Source: Capnocytophaga sputigena (lineage in GTDB: Bacteria; Bacteroidota; Bacteroidia; Flavobacteriales; Flavobacteriaceae). Taken from it: a stretch of DNA of 64,000 nucleotides. The position numbers were made by a program, and so were the translations under genes. Where the stretch lies: contig NZ_UAVP01000003.1 in NCBI RefSeq assembly GCF_900446695.1, positions 248,001-312,000 on the forward strand, given 5' to 3'. Positions 52,034 through 60,660 of this stretch are shown one piece after another (position 1 is the first letter of the stretch; each line of letters starts with the position of its first letter). Under the pieces are notes generated by a model, which searched no databases, was not told where the DNA came from, and was given only the letters and a program-made list of their open reading frames with translations.

Positions 52034-53071
52034 ATGAACGGAAAATTTTTAACATTATGCTTAGGAGCTTTGCTCTTGTTTTCTTGTGACAACAACACAA
52101 AGAAAACTTCTAAACTCTACGAAGTAGAAGGTAAAGGTGGTAGTGTAGCCTATCGCGTGAAATACATCTCTGCCGATAGTACCGACTTAAAACCTGCTAT
52201 TGACTCTCTTGTAAAAGTAGTAGATCACTCTATTTCTTCTTACAATAAAGAATCTATTGTAGCTAAAATCAACCAAGGCTTAGTAGCTACTAAAGCAAAT
52301 GATCACTTTAAGAGAGCATTTGCCACTGCACAAAAAGTATGGAAAGAAAGTGGAGGATTTTATGATCCAACTGTGGGAATTCTTGTGAATGCTTGGGGAT
52401 TTGGTAAAGAACTTATCCAGCCTGTTTCTAAGTTACCTACTGAACACGAAATTGACAGTTTGAAAAAATATGTAGGTTTTGAAAAAGTACACATTAGTGA
52501 TGATGACTATGTGAAAAAACAAAATCCTGCTATCCAATTAGACTTAACTTCTGTACTAAGAGGTTATACCGCTGATGTAATTTCAGACTTCTTGAAATCT
52601 AAAGGCATTGAAAATTTCTTAGTGAAAGTGGATGGTCAAACCATTGTTGAAGGAAAAGATGTAGTAAACAACACACCTTGGAAAGTAGAAGCTGAAGATC
52701 CTTATGAACTAAACGACGATTACAAAGAGGTTATCCTTCACCTAAATAACGAATCTGTTTCTACTGATGAGAACTATCGTAGAGTATGGATTGACGGAAA
52801 TGGTAAACGCTTTGTACACATTATCAATCCTTTCACTGGTTACCCAATGACAGGAGAAATGCTCAGTGCCACTGTAATTGCTAAAACAGCTGTAGAATCA
52901 GATGCTTACTCTACTATGTTTATGATTATAGGTCTTGAAAAAAGCAAAGAGTTCTTAGCTAAACACCCTGAGCTAAAAGCTCTATTAGTATATAGTGACC
53001 AAAACAATGAGGTTAAAACTTATAAAACTCAAAACATAGAACCTCTTATTGTAACTATAGCACAAAATTAA
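52034..53071 (+). CDS. ApbE-like paralog with degenerate flavin-binding motifs
   Basis: This 345-residue lipoprotein (MNGKFLTLCLGALLLFSCDN, lipobox LFSC) is clearly a duplicate of the upstream apbE: GFYDPTVGILVNAWGFGKE, LKKYVGFEKVHISDD, FVHIINPFTG and MFMIIGLEKSKEFLAKHPEL. But three FAD-contacting elements differ. The AxGY helix reads VLRGYTADV, the VEI(G/A)GE strand-loop reads VKVDGQTI, and the TSG-x-Y element reads STDENYRR. Asp and Thr of the Mg2+ site (ESDAYSTMF) are kept. So it may have lost transferase activity, or use another ligand. It is followed by the hairpin at 53091-53126. Confidence 0.88.
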   Translation: MNGKFLTLCLGALLLFSCDNNTKKTSKLYEVEGKGGSVAYRVKYISADSTDLKPAIDSLVKVVDHSISSYNKESIVAKINQGLVATKANDHFKRAFATAQKVWKESGGFYDPTVGILVNAWGFGKELIQPVSKLPTEHEIDSLKKYVGFEKVHISDDDYVKKQNPAIQLDLTSVLRGYTADVISDFLKSKGIENFLVKVDGQTIVEGKDVVNNTPWKVEAEDPYELNDDYKEVILHLNNESVSTDENYRRVWIDGNGKRFVHIINPFTGYPMTGEMLSATVIAKTAVESDAYSTMFMIIGLEKSKEFLAKHPELKALLVYSDQNNEVKTYKTQNIEPLIVTIAQN

Positions 53072-53090
53072 TTGAAAGTAAAATAGAAAT

Positions 53091-53126
53091 GAAGGGGACT
53101 GCTTGACAACTCAAACAGTCCCCTTC
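53091..53126 (+). terminator. Probable terminator after the apbE pair
   Basis: GAAGGGGACTG (53091-53101) pairs with CAGTCCCCTTC (53116-53126), an 11-bp GC-rich stem for an AT-rich region, but no strong T-run follows. Confidence 0.6.
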
Positions 53127-53148
53127 TAATTGTTAAATATTAATAGAT

Positions 53149-53832
53149 ATGATTGGAATTATTGGTGCAATGGACCTTGAAATCAACACCCTAAAAGCTG
53201 CCATTGAAAATTGTAAAGAAACAAAAATAGGACGTTTTGCCTTTTATCAGGGAATCCTATGTGGCAAAGATGTAGTAGTTTTGCTATCAGGAATAGGAAA
53301 AGTAAGTGCTGCTGTAGGTACTACCTTACTTATAGAGCATTACCATCCATCACTTATTATCAATACTGGAACTGCTGGAGGATTGGGCAATACTTCTGTA
53401 CACGATTTAATTTTAGCTACCGAAGTGCGTCACCACGATGTAGATGTAACCGCTTTTGGTTACGAAATAGGACAACAAGCCCAGATGCCCCCTGCTTTCA
53501 AAGCTGATGCTCAGTGGAATGAGAAATTAAAAAATGTAGCCTCTACTCATCAATACATTTTACATTATGGACAAGTAGTAAGTGGTGATTCATTTATCTC
53601 AGACCCTAAACGTTTTGATGAAATTTCAGTTAACTTTCCTCAAGCTAAAGCTGTAGAGATGGAAGCTGCTGCCATTGCCCAAACTTGCTATATGCTAAAT
53701 ATACCTTTTGTGATGTTACGTGCTATATCTGATAAGGCAGGTGAAGGCAACGCTATTTCCTATAACGAGTTTGTAGAGGAAGCAGGACGTATTTCAGCTT
53801 CTATTGTCAAAACTTTTTTATTGAGTTGCTAA
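53149..53832 (+). CDS. mtnN: 5'-methylthioadenosine/S-adenosylhomocysteine nucleosidase
   Basis: The enzyme cleaves adenine from methylthioadenosine and S-adenosylhomocysteine, clearing SAM by-products and feeding the methionine salvage and AI-2 routes. The 227-residue length is standard. Motifs: IGIIGAMDLEINTL, LLSGIGKVSAAVGTTLLIEH, NTGTAGGLG, GDSFISDP, AVEMEAAAIAQTCY (catalytic Glu in the MEA element) and RAISDKAGEGNAISYNEF (Asp). Cytoplasmic. Its stop is only 4 bases from the stop of the convergent M64 gene. Confidence 0.96.
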   Translation: MIGIIGAMDLEINTLKAAIENCKETKIGRFAFYQGILCGKDVVVLLSGIGKVSAAVGTTLLIEHYHPSLIINTGTAGGLGNTSVHDLILATEVRHHDVDVTAFGYEIGQQAQMPPAFKADAQWNEKLKNVASTHQYILHYGQVVSGDSFISDPKRFDEISVNFPQAKAVEMEAAAIAQTCYMLNIPFVMLRAISDKAGEGNAISYNEFVEEAGRISASIVKTFLLSC

Positions 53833-53836
53833 CCTC

Positions 53837-55096
53837 CTATTTAGTGTAAAAATCAACTATTCTGCGAATTGCACGTTCACATACAGGGCAAAAACCTTTC
53901 GGATCGTTAGATTTCATTCGGCAATCTTGCATAGGACTATAAACCCCTTTACTAGTGTACCCTCCGCCTTCAAAAGCGCCGAGGGTATTTTTGTATTTTG
54001 AAGTGCGAGGAGTAGGAATAGGAGTTCCTTTTTTCACCATATCTTTCCACTTGCTCTCAAAATTCACTAAAGTAGTGATATTTTCTTCCCAAGGCTCTAT
54101 CTTAGAATCATAAGTTTCTTGAAAAGTAGGATCCCAATCGTAATAATATTCATCAGCTAAACCCACAAAACCGTGACCAAACTCGTGTATGTATACTTTT
54201 TCGGAAAGTTCATTATCAGCTGATGCTAAATTGAGGTGATTGTAAAAAGCCCCACCTCCATAAGTAGACGTATTTACCAATACATAAATTTGGTCATAAG
54301 GCACTGCTGAGGCAGCATCTGCAATGGCTTGCATACTGTTTGTAGTGAGGTAACGCTCTTGATTAAATGTATAGAAAGACGCGTTAAACGCTGTATTTTT
54401 ATAAATATGTTTCCCTGGTACATCAGTGCCACTTTCTTTAGAGGGCACTGCAATGGCATAGACATTAAAATCTTTTTTGAGTTTATCAAAAGGAGGAATT
54501 GTGAACATATAATCAGTCATACGCTGTGCATCAGCATAGAATTTTTCAGCTTCTGCAGCGGTATAACCTTCTGCTAAAATCGCAATATCCACTTTTTTTG
54601 CTGCATTACCATTGTTGAGCAATTGTTTTATAGGGTAACTGGGTTGTGTTTCTTCAACAATAAAATAATCATCTGGAGATAATTCTTTTGTAGCAATAGT
54701 GTGAAATACTCCTTGTTTATCGCGCTTATCAAGGTGCAGAAGGAGTTTTTTAGTTGGAAAAGGCAACTGCATTGCGTGAGCAAAAAGTCGTTTTTCAGCT
54801 TTTGCTTCTTCAAGAGTAGCCCATTCATTAGCTAATGAATTAAACCCCTTGGAAAATACTAATTGTGTACCATCAAACACTTGCAGACGAAAATTTCCAA
54901 AATTAGGGGCAATGAGGTGCGAATGCGAACCTCCCCAATATGGTTCTTTCTTCAGCTGACCAAAAATCACCTCTGTATTTTGAGCATCAGAGAGTAAATT
55001 AAAGTCAATTCTCAAACTTTTATCAAAAGTAAAAACAGTGTTATTTTGAGCGAAAATAAACTGCGTAAGAAAAAAAAGTAAAAATAAATGCCTCAT
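53837..55096 (-). CDS. M64-family zinc peptidase, secreted
   Basis: This 419-residue protein starts MRHLFLLFFLTQFIFAQNN, a signal peptide. The M64 (IgA protease of Clostridium ramosum-type) domain from about residue 165 shows VDIAILAEGYTAAEAEKFY, PFDKLKKDFNVYAIAVPS and the zinc site VYIHEFGHGFVGLADEYYY (HExxH with a downstream Asp-Glu). Residues about 20-150 resemble the Ig-like prodomain of Bacteroidota M64 proteins. Secreted M64 enzymes could cut host or environmental proteins; IgA cleavage is known only for the founding member and should not be assumed here. Confidence 0.92.
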   Translation of the reverse strand: MRHLFLLFFLTQFIFAQNNTVFTFDKSLRIDFNLLSDAQNTEVIFGQLKKEPYWGGSHSHLIAPNFGNFRLQVFDGTQLVFSKGFNSLANEWATLEEAKAEKRLFAHAMQLPFPTKKLLLHLDKRDKQGVFHTIATKELSPDDYFIVEETQPSYPIKQLLNNGNAAKKVDIAILAEGYTAAEAEKFYADAQRMTDYMFTIPPFDKLKKDFNVYAIAVPSKESGTDVPGKHIYKNTAFNASFYTFNQERYLTTNSMQAIADAASAVPYDQIYVLVNTSTYGGGAFYNHLNLASADNELSEKVYIHEFGHGFVGLADEYYYDWDPTFQETYDSKIEPWEENITTLVNFESKWKDMVKKGTPIPTPRTSKYKNTLGAFEGGGYTSKGVYSPMQDCRMKSNDPKGFCPVCERAIRRIVDFYTK

Positions 55097-55102
55097 ATTT
55101 AG

Positions 55103-55131
55103 TTGATATTAAAAATTATTTACTACATTTG
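55103..55131 (+). promoter_or_regulatory. Promoter of the GT9 unit
   Basis: TTG (55103-55105), 18 bases, TACATTTG (55124-55131). The leader of about 65 bases holds a short GGTAGC...GCTGCC stem and no recognisable riboswitch. Confidence 0.6.
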
Positions 55132-55204
55132 CAGTGATTTTAGTTAGAGATGGTAGCATTTCAGCTGCCAAAGATAATAATAAAAACATTCATACCAAAA
55201 CAAA

Positions 55205-56233
55205 ATGGAACATATCGCTGTATTTAGAATGTCGGCAATGGGTGATGTAGCTATCAGTGTACCTGTTGTAACGGCTTTTTCTGAGCAATATCCCGACGTA
55301 AAAATTACCTACCTCACACGTCCCTTATTTGCTCCAATGTTTTCTCATCTCCCTAATGTAGAGGTGTTTACCCCCGAACTTAACGGAAAACACAGTGGCT
55401 TAATAGGCTTGTATAAGCTCTACAAAGAGCTAAAAGCAAAAGGAATTCAGGGAGTTGCTGATATCCACAATGTATTGCGCACTAACATCCTTAAATTTTA
55501 CTTTAAAGGCTCTAAAATACCTTTCAAACAGATTAACAAAGGCAGAAGAGAAAAATATGCCCTCACACGCTATAAATTTAAAGTTTTTGAACCGCTAAAA
55601 CCTTCGTTCCAGCGATACGCCGATGTTTTTGCTGCCTTAGGTTTCCCTATCGATTTGAGCGACGACTATTTGCTCCCTCCTACCCCACTGAGTGATCCTG
55701 TAAAAAATTTGCTAAATGGAAGTGATTTGCACTTAGGTGTTGCTCCTTTTGCTTCGTTTATAAGCAAACAATATCCTTTTGACAAAATGTGTCAAGTGAT
55801 TGAAAAACTCTCTGAACGTTATCCTAACAGTAAGATTTATATCTTCGGTGGCGGCAAAGAAGAAGAACAAAAAGTAGCTCAAATACAATTGCCTAATACT
55901 GAAAATATGGTAGGCAAACTTTCATTTAAACAAGAATTAGAACTCATTTCTCATCTAAATATAATGATAGGAATGGACAGTGGTAATGCGCACTTATCGG
56001 CGATGTATGGGGTACCAACGATTACTCTTTGGGGAGTTACGCACCCTTATGCAGGTTTCTATCCGTATGCCCAACCTATGGAGAATGCCCTTTTAGCCGA
56101 TAGAACAAAATATCCGCTCATTCCTACTTCAGTTTACGGAAAAAAATACCCAAAAGGCTATGAAAAAGCTATAGAAACTATTTCAGCAGAAATGATATTA
56201 GAAAAAGTAGAACAAATATTAAATGTATTATGA
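55205..56233 (+). CDS. Glycosyltransferase family 9 (heptosyltransferase-like)
   Basis: This 342-residue protein starts MEHIAVFRMSAMGDVAISVP with the GT9 glycine/Asp donor loop (SAMGDVA), and has HNVLRTN, GVAPFASFISKQYP, FGGGKEEEQ and the carboxy motif NIMIGMDSGNAHLSAMYGVP, where the Asp-Ser-Gly and the final HPY site are typical of ADP-heptose transferases (WaaC/WaaF-like). It would add sugar to the LPS core at the inner face. Whether the donor is heptose or another sugar is uncertain; Bacteroidota LOS often differs. Its stop overlaps the start of the next gene by ATGA. Confidence 0.9.
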   Translation: MEHIAVFRMSAMGDVAISVPVVTAFSEQYPDVKITYLTRPLFAPMFSHLPNVEVFTPELNGKHSGLIGLYKLYKELKAKGIQGVADIHNVLRTNILKFYFKGSKIPFKQINKGRREKYALTRYKFKVFEPLKPSFQRYADVFAALGFPIDLSDDYLLPPTPLSDPVKNLLNGSDLHLGVAPFASFISKQYPFDKMCQVIEKLSERYPNSKIYIFGGGKEEEQKVAQIQLPNTENMVGKLSFKQELELISHLNIMIGMDSGNAHLSAMYGVPTITLWGVTHPYAGFYPYAQPMENALLADRTKYPLIPTSVYGKKYPKGYEKAIETISAEMILEKVEQILNVL

Positions 56234-56940
56234 AAAAAATTATGACTTTTATGATGACTGCTCTATTGGTAGGAGTAGCATATTGCCAAAAAAATACTAA
56301 TGGCGAAAAAGAAATCAAAACTGAAGACCGAAAAGTAGCTGCTTATGAATCAGTAGAAGTATCAGGGGCTTATCATCTTGTGCTCACTGAAGGTGAAGTA
56401 GGTACTTTGAAAGTTAAAGGACAAAAAGAGGTACTTCCGTATTTGAAAACGAGCGTATCAAACAAAGTACTCTACGTGAGTATAGACAATAAATACAAAC
56501 TAAAGACTTCATTAACAGTATATGTACCCATTAATACTTCCTCAAAAAAGATAGTAGCAAAAGGAGCTGTTGATATATCTACACAAGAAAAGCTAAAAGT
56601 TGGTAACTTGCAATTCAAAATAGAAGGCAGTGGAGACCTTGATGCTACTGTAGAGGCTACTTCTCTTGATTTGCAAGTAGCAGGGGCTGGTGATGTGGAT
56701 ATTGCAGGCTCAACAGAACGCCTCAATGCTGTAGTAAAAGGAGCTGGCGATATAGATGCTAAAGAGCTCGTTGACAAACAAGCTACTTTGCGCATAGCAG
56801 GTGCAGGAAGCATTTCAGCTCACGTAACAGAAGATGTAGATGCTTCAATAGCAGGAGCAGGAAGTATTACTGTAAAAGGAAATCCGCCTGTGTTTAAGAA
56901 AAGTGTAAAAGGTATAGGGCGCATCAAAATAGAAGAATAA
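56230..56940 (+). CDS. DUF2807 head GIN domain protein, secreted
   Basis: This 236-residue protein starts MKKIMTFMMTALLVGVAYCQ with a signal sequence. From about residue 40 a right-handed beta-helix-like repeat appears (VEVSGAYHLVLTEGE, VAGAGDVDIAGSTE, VKGAGDIDAKE, IAGAGSISAHV, IAGAGSITVKG), the GIN/DUF2807 pattern with alternating G-A-G-D/S turns. Function unknown; these proteins are frequent in Bacteroidota envelopes. The overlap with the GT9 gene (ATGA) indicates coupling. Confidence 0.88.
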   Translation: MKKIMTFMMTALLVGVAYCQKNTNGEKEIKTEDRKVAAYESVEVSGAYHLVLTEGEVGTLKVKGQKEVLPYLKTSVSNKVLYVSIDNKYKLKTSLTVYVPINTSSKKIVAKGAVDISTQEKLKVGNLQFKIEGSGDLDATVEATSLDLQVAGAGDVDIAGSTERLNAVVKGAGDIDAKELVDKQATLRIAGAGSISAHVTEDVDASIAGAGSITVKGNPPVFKKSVKGIGRIKIEE

Positions 56941-56949
56941 GGCGTATTT

Positions 56950-57372
56950 ATGAAGAAAAAAATAATGATTATCAATGGACCTAACCTCAATTTGTTAGGT
57001 ACACGAGAGCCTGAAATTTATGGCTCTCAAACTTTTGAAACGCTATTAGCCGAGTTGCAAACTAAGTTCCCTGAGTGTGAGTTAGACTACTTCCAAAGCA
57101 ATCACGAGGGCGCTCTTATTGACAAACTTCACGAAATAGGTTTTACTTTTGAGGGAATAGTGCTCAATGCAGGCGCCTATACCCACACTTCTATCGCTTT
57201 AGCCGACGCTATAAAGGCGGTAAAAACTCCTGTGATAGAGGTACATATCTCCAATACTTTTGCCCGAGAATCCTTCCGTCATCACTCCTATTTATCGGCA
57301 GTAGCCGAAGGTGTAATTGTAGGGTTTGGGATGAAAAGTTACGAATTGGCAATCCAAAGTTTTATTGATTGA
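56950..57372 (+). CDS. aroQ: Type II 3-dehydroquinate dehydratase
   Basis: This 140-residue enzyme removes water from 3-dehydroquinate in the shikimate pathway. It shows MIINGPNLNLLGTREPEIYG (catalytic Tyr and Arg in LNLLGxRExxxYG), SNHEGALIDKLHE (Asn-His-Glu-Gly), NAGAYTHTSIALADA, and EVHISNTFARESFRHHSY, all intact. Cytoplasmic homododecamer in the family. No other aro gene is nearby. It follows the DUF2807 gene after 9 bases and precedes the AsmA-like gene by 4. Confidence 0.97.
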   Translation: MKKKIMIINGPNLNLLGTREPEIYGSQTFETLLAELQTKFPECELDYFQSNHEGALIDKLHEIGFTFEGIVLNAGAYTHTSIALADAIKAVKTPVIEVHISNTFARESFRHHSYLSAVAEGVIVGFGMKSYELAIQSFID

Positions 57373-57376
57373 TTGA

Positions 57377-60208
57377 ATGAAGAAATATATATTTAAAGCA
57401 CTGAAATATTTAGGTATATTAGTAGGATTGCTATTGGCTTTTGTGATTGTTTTCCCGATGCTCTACCCCGAGTATGTAACTGAGAAAGTTAAGAAATTAG
57501 CTAATGATAACCTCAATGGTGAACTCAACTTCTCTAAGGCAAATCTCACTTTCTTTACCCATTTTCCCTCACTCACTCTTAACTTAGACGATGTACTTCT
57601 CAAAGGGTCAGCTCCTTTTGAGAACGACACTTTGGTATCCGTAAAACGACTCTCATTGGGGATAGATGTGAAGGAATTGCTCTTCTCTAAAAAAATTGAT
57701 ATAGAAGAAATTTACCTAAAAAATGCTTTTGTCCATATCCAAGTAGACAAACAAGGGGGAGCGAGCTATAATGTGTACAAATCATCAGAAGAAACTACTG
57801 ACGAAGGAGATGATGACGCTCGCGTAGATTTACAACGTATTGAATTAAAGGACACTCGATTAATTTATGACGATAAATCTACTGGTATTTACATCCAAGC
57901 CAACGGCTTTAACTACTTAGGAAAAGGAGGTTTAGAAGAATCTATTTTTGATTTGCGCACCAAAGCCCAAATACAGTCATTAGATTTTATCTTTGGTGGT
58001 GAAACTTATCTAAAGGACAAACACGTAAATGCAGAACTCATCACTCAAATCAACACGCATTCATTATCGTTTATATTTCAACAAAACGATTTGAAAATAA
58101 ATCAACTTCCGGTAGACTTCAAAGGGAAGTTAGATTTCTTGAGCAATGGTTATGACCTCAATTTCGAAATCAATTCTAAAGATAGCAATCTCAACGATTT
58201 CTTTACCGCTTTGCCCCCTCAGTTTACCCAATGGCATAAGAAAGCTACTCTTAAAGGAAAAACCGACATTTTCTTTTCGATGAAAGGAAAATATATTGCT
58301 TCACAAAACCTGAGTCCCGATATTTATTTCAAAATGAAGGTAAGAGATGGCTATGTGGGCTATAAAGGGGTACCAGCACCAGCCGAACATCTCTACCTAA
58401 ATGTAGAGACGAGTCTACCTTCTTTAGATGTAAATAAAGTAGGGGGTAAACTTGATTCTATCTATTTTACAATTGGTAAAGAATATTTTTCGGGTATCTT
58501 GAATTTAAATGGTATCAATCCCCCAGTGATTGATGCTAAAGTGCGTGCAAACATCAATGTAGCAAATGTAATGCACTTATTGGATATGAAGGATTTAGAG
58601 GTAAAAGGAATGCTTTTAGCTAATATAAAATCTAAAGGAACGTATGCCCCAGAACAAAAGCTATTTCCTATTACCAAAGGCGATTTAGAATTCTCGGAAG
58701 GTTATGTAAAAACACCCTATTACCCTAATCCTATCACCAATATACATTTTAAAGGAAAGGTAGAGAATACCGATGGCAGTATGAAAACGCTGGCATTGCA
58801 ACTCAATCCTCTCAATTTCCTTTTTGAAAATAAGCCTTTTACAGTGAATTTAGCAATGGAAAACTTCGACGATATTCACTATGACATTCAAGCTAAAGGA
58901 GAACTCAATATTGCTAAGATTTACAAAGTATTCTCACAAAAAGGCTTGGAGTTAGAAGGTTATGCCAATGCCGATGTATCGCTGAAAGGCACACAAAGTG
59001 ATGCCACCAATGGGCGTTATCACTTATTGCAAAACAAGGGTAGCATTGAACTTCGCAATATCAAAACAACATCAGAATATTTATCAAAACCATTTATTAT
59101 TCAGCAAGGACTTTTTAGATTCCAGCAAGATGATATGCGCTTTACTAATTTCCGTGCTACTTATGGTAAATCCGATTTTTTGATGAACGGACAAATGAGC
59201 AATGTCATCAACTTTTTGTTCTCTAAAAATCAGATACTGAGAGGTAATTTTTCAGTAGTCTCTAATTATATTGATGTTGATGAGTTTATGTATGCCCCTA
59301 CAGCTCCTACTGAAGAAGCAAAAGAGGAAACTACCAGCACCTCAACACCTACTGTTACTTCTGAAAAAGGTGTAGTGATAGTTCCTAAACCTTTTGACTT
59401 TAACCTAAATGCTAACCTGAAAAAGGTAGTTTTTCAAGGGCTCGACATTCTCAACCTCAAAGGAAGTACGCAACTAAAAAGAGGTACTTTAGCCCTGAAA
59501 AATGTAAACTTCAACGTTATAGGAGTTACCGCTCAAATCAATGCTAAATACGGTGATGAAACCCCTAAACGCGCTCATTTCAATTTTGATATCAAAGCTG
59601 AAAACTTTGATGTGCAACGCGCTTATAAAGAGGTCAAACTCTTTAGAGAAATGGCTTCAATGGCTAAAGATGCACACGGTATTGTCTCTTTGGATTATAA
59701 AGTAGCTGGAAAACTCAACGAAGAGATGTTACCTATCTACCCCTCACTTAAAGGAGGAGGCATACTTTCGGTGAAAGATGTACAAATGAAAGGTTTTAAA
59801 CTTTTCAATGTGATTAGTGATAAAACAGGTACCGATGCACTAAGAGATTCTAAACTTTCTACTATTGATATCAAAAGTGAGATTAAAAATAACCTCATCA
59901 CTGTAGAGCGATTTAAGTTTAAGGTAGCTGGATTTCGCTTACGTATTGAAGGACAAACCAGTTTTGACGGGAAACTCAACTTTAAAATGCGTTTAGGCTT
60001 ACCTCCTTTGGGAATCATAGGTATTCCTATAAAAATAACAGGAACTCAAGAGAACCCTAAAATAGGTTTAGGCAATAAGTCTAAAGATTTAGAAGAAACT
60101 GAATACGATGCTAATAACGAAGCAACCAATGAAGAAAAAGACACTGAAATTATACAAGAAGAAAATCATCACCCCGATAGGAGTGATGATAGCAATGGCA
60201 ACGGATGA
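57377..60208 (+). CDS. AsmA-like (TamB/AsmA superfamily) envelope protein
   Basis: This 943-residue protein has one N-terminal helix (ILVGLLLAFVIVFPMLYPEYV, about 14-34), then a long periplasmic beta-rich body with the AsmA opening FSKANLTFFTHFPSLTLNLD and the closing domain (about 800-890: KVQMKG-like QMKGFKLFNVISDKTGTDAL, FRLRIEGQTSFDGKLNFKMR, GIPIKITGTQENPKIGLG). AsmA-family proteins bridge inner and outer membrane to pass phospholipid. The last 80 or so bases overlap the start of the alkyltransferase gene in another frame, and the C-terminus is acidic and Asn-rich with no domain, consistent with a recent extension. Confidence 0.88.
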   Translation: MKKYIFKALKYLGILVGLLLAFVIVFPMLYPEYVTEKVKKLANDNLNGELNFSKANLTFFTHFPSLTLNLDDVLLKGSAPFENDTLVSVKRLSLGIDVKELLFSKKIDIEEIYLKNAFVHIQVDKQGGASYNVYKSSEETTDEGDDDARVDLQRIELKDTRLIYDDKSTGIYIQANGFNYLGKGGLEESIFDLRTKAQIQSLDFIFGGETYLKDKHVNAELITQINTHSLSFIFQQNDLKINQLPVDFKGKLDFLSNGYDLNFEINSKDSNLNDFFTALPPQFTQWHKKATLKGKTDIFFSMKGKYIASQNLSPDIYFKMKVRDGYVGYKGVPAPAEHLYLNVETSLPSLDVNKVGGKLDSIYFTIGKEYFSGILNLNGINPPVIDAKVRANINVANVMHLLDMKDLEVKGMLLANIKSKGTYAPEQKLFPITKGDLEFSEGYVKTPYYPNPITNIHFKGKVENTDGSMKTLALQLNPLNFLFENKPFTVNLAMENFDDIHYDIQAKGELNIAKIYKVFSQKGLELEGYANADVSLKGTQSDATNGRYHLLQNKGSIELRNIKTTSEYLSKPFIIQQGLFRFQQDDMRFTNFRATYGKSDFLMNGQMSNVINFLFSKNQILRGNFSVVSNYIDVDEFMYAPTAPTEEAKEETTSTSTPTVTSEKGVVIVPKPFDFNLNANLKKVVFQGLDILNLKGSTQLKRGTLALKNVNFNVIGVTAQINAKYGDETPKRAHFNFDIKAENFDVQRAYKEVKLFREMASMAKDAHGIVSLDYKVAGKLNEEMLPIYPSLKGGGILSVKDVQMKGFKLFNVISDKTGTDALRDSKLSTIDIKSEIKNNLITVERFKFKVAGFRLRIEGQTSFDGKLNFKMRLGLPPLGIIGIPIKITGTQENPKIGLGNKSKDLEETEYDANNEATNEEKDTEIIQEENHHPDRSDDSNGNG

Positions 60209-60650
60209 GGCTATTTGTGTATTAGATTTTTTCGACCAAACAACTTGGTATCGAGATCAAGCTGAAGTACTTTTGCGCTTGGAAGCTAAAGATATGGCGC
60301 AAGAAAACGCCTTGCTTTTAGAACTCGAAAAGCAACTCAAAGAGTACTTTGCTAAAGAACTCAAAGAGTTTACATTACCCATTACCTTAGTAGGTACACC
60401 CTTTCAGGAAGAAGTGTGGAAGGTATTGCAAACCATTCCGTATGGCGAAACACGCACTTATAAAGAACAAGCAATTGCTGTAGGAAATCCCAAAGGGGTT
60501 CGTGCAGTAGCCAATGCCAATAGTAAAAATCGCCTTTCTATTATTGTACCTTGTCATCGTGTGATTGGCAGTAATGGTACGCTCACAGGTTATGCAGGCG
60601 GTCTTAGCCGAAAGGAGTTTTTGCTCAATTTAGAAAAAAGTAATTCCTAA
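60129..60650 (+). CDS. Methylated-DNA--protein-cysteine methyltransferase (Ogt-like)
   Basis: This suicide enzyme removes methyl groups from O6-methylguanine in DNA. The active site IIVPCHRVIGSNG has the PCHR Cys, with LLELEKQLKEYFAKELKEF, TPFQEEVWKVLQTIPYGETRTY before it and GYAGGLSRKEFLL after it, the Ogt/MGMT pattern. The chosen ATG at 60129 gives 173 residues; the frame is also open from 60108, and ATG choices at 60186 or later would shorten the N-terminal domain. Starts near here place the gene 80 bp inside the AsmA-like gene, in another frame, so the true start is uncertain. Confidence 0.9.
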   Translation: MKKKTLKLYKKKIITPIGVMIAMATDEAICVLDFFDQTTWYRDQAEVLLRLEAKDMAQENALLLELEKQLKEYFAKELKEFTLPITLVGTPFQEEVWKVLQTIPYGETRTYKEQAIAVGNPKGVRAVANANSKNRLSIIVPCHRVIGSNGTLTGYAGGLSRKEFLLNLEKSNS

Positions 60651-60660
60651 TTCTATAACT

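Noticed and set aside
53837-55096. IgA-protease function for the M64 peptidase
   Set aside because: Only the founding member is known to cut IgA; family membership alone does not support it.
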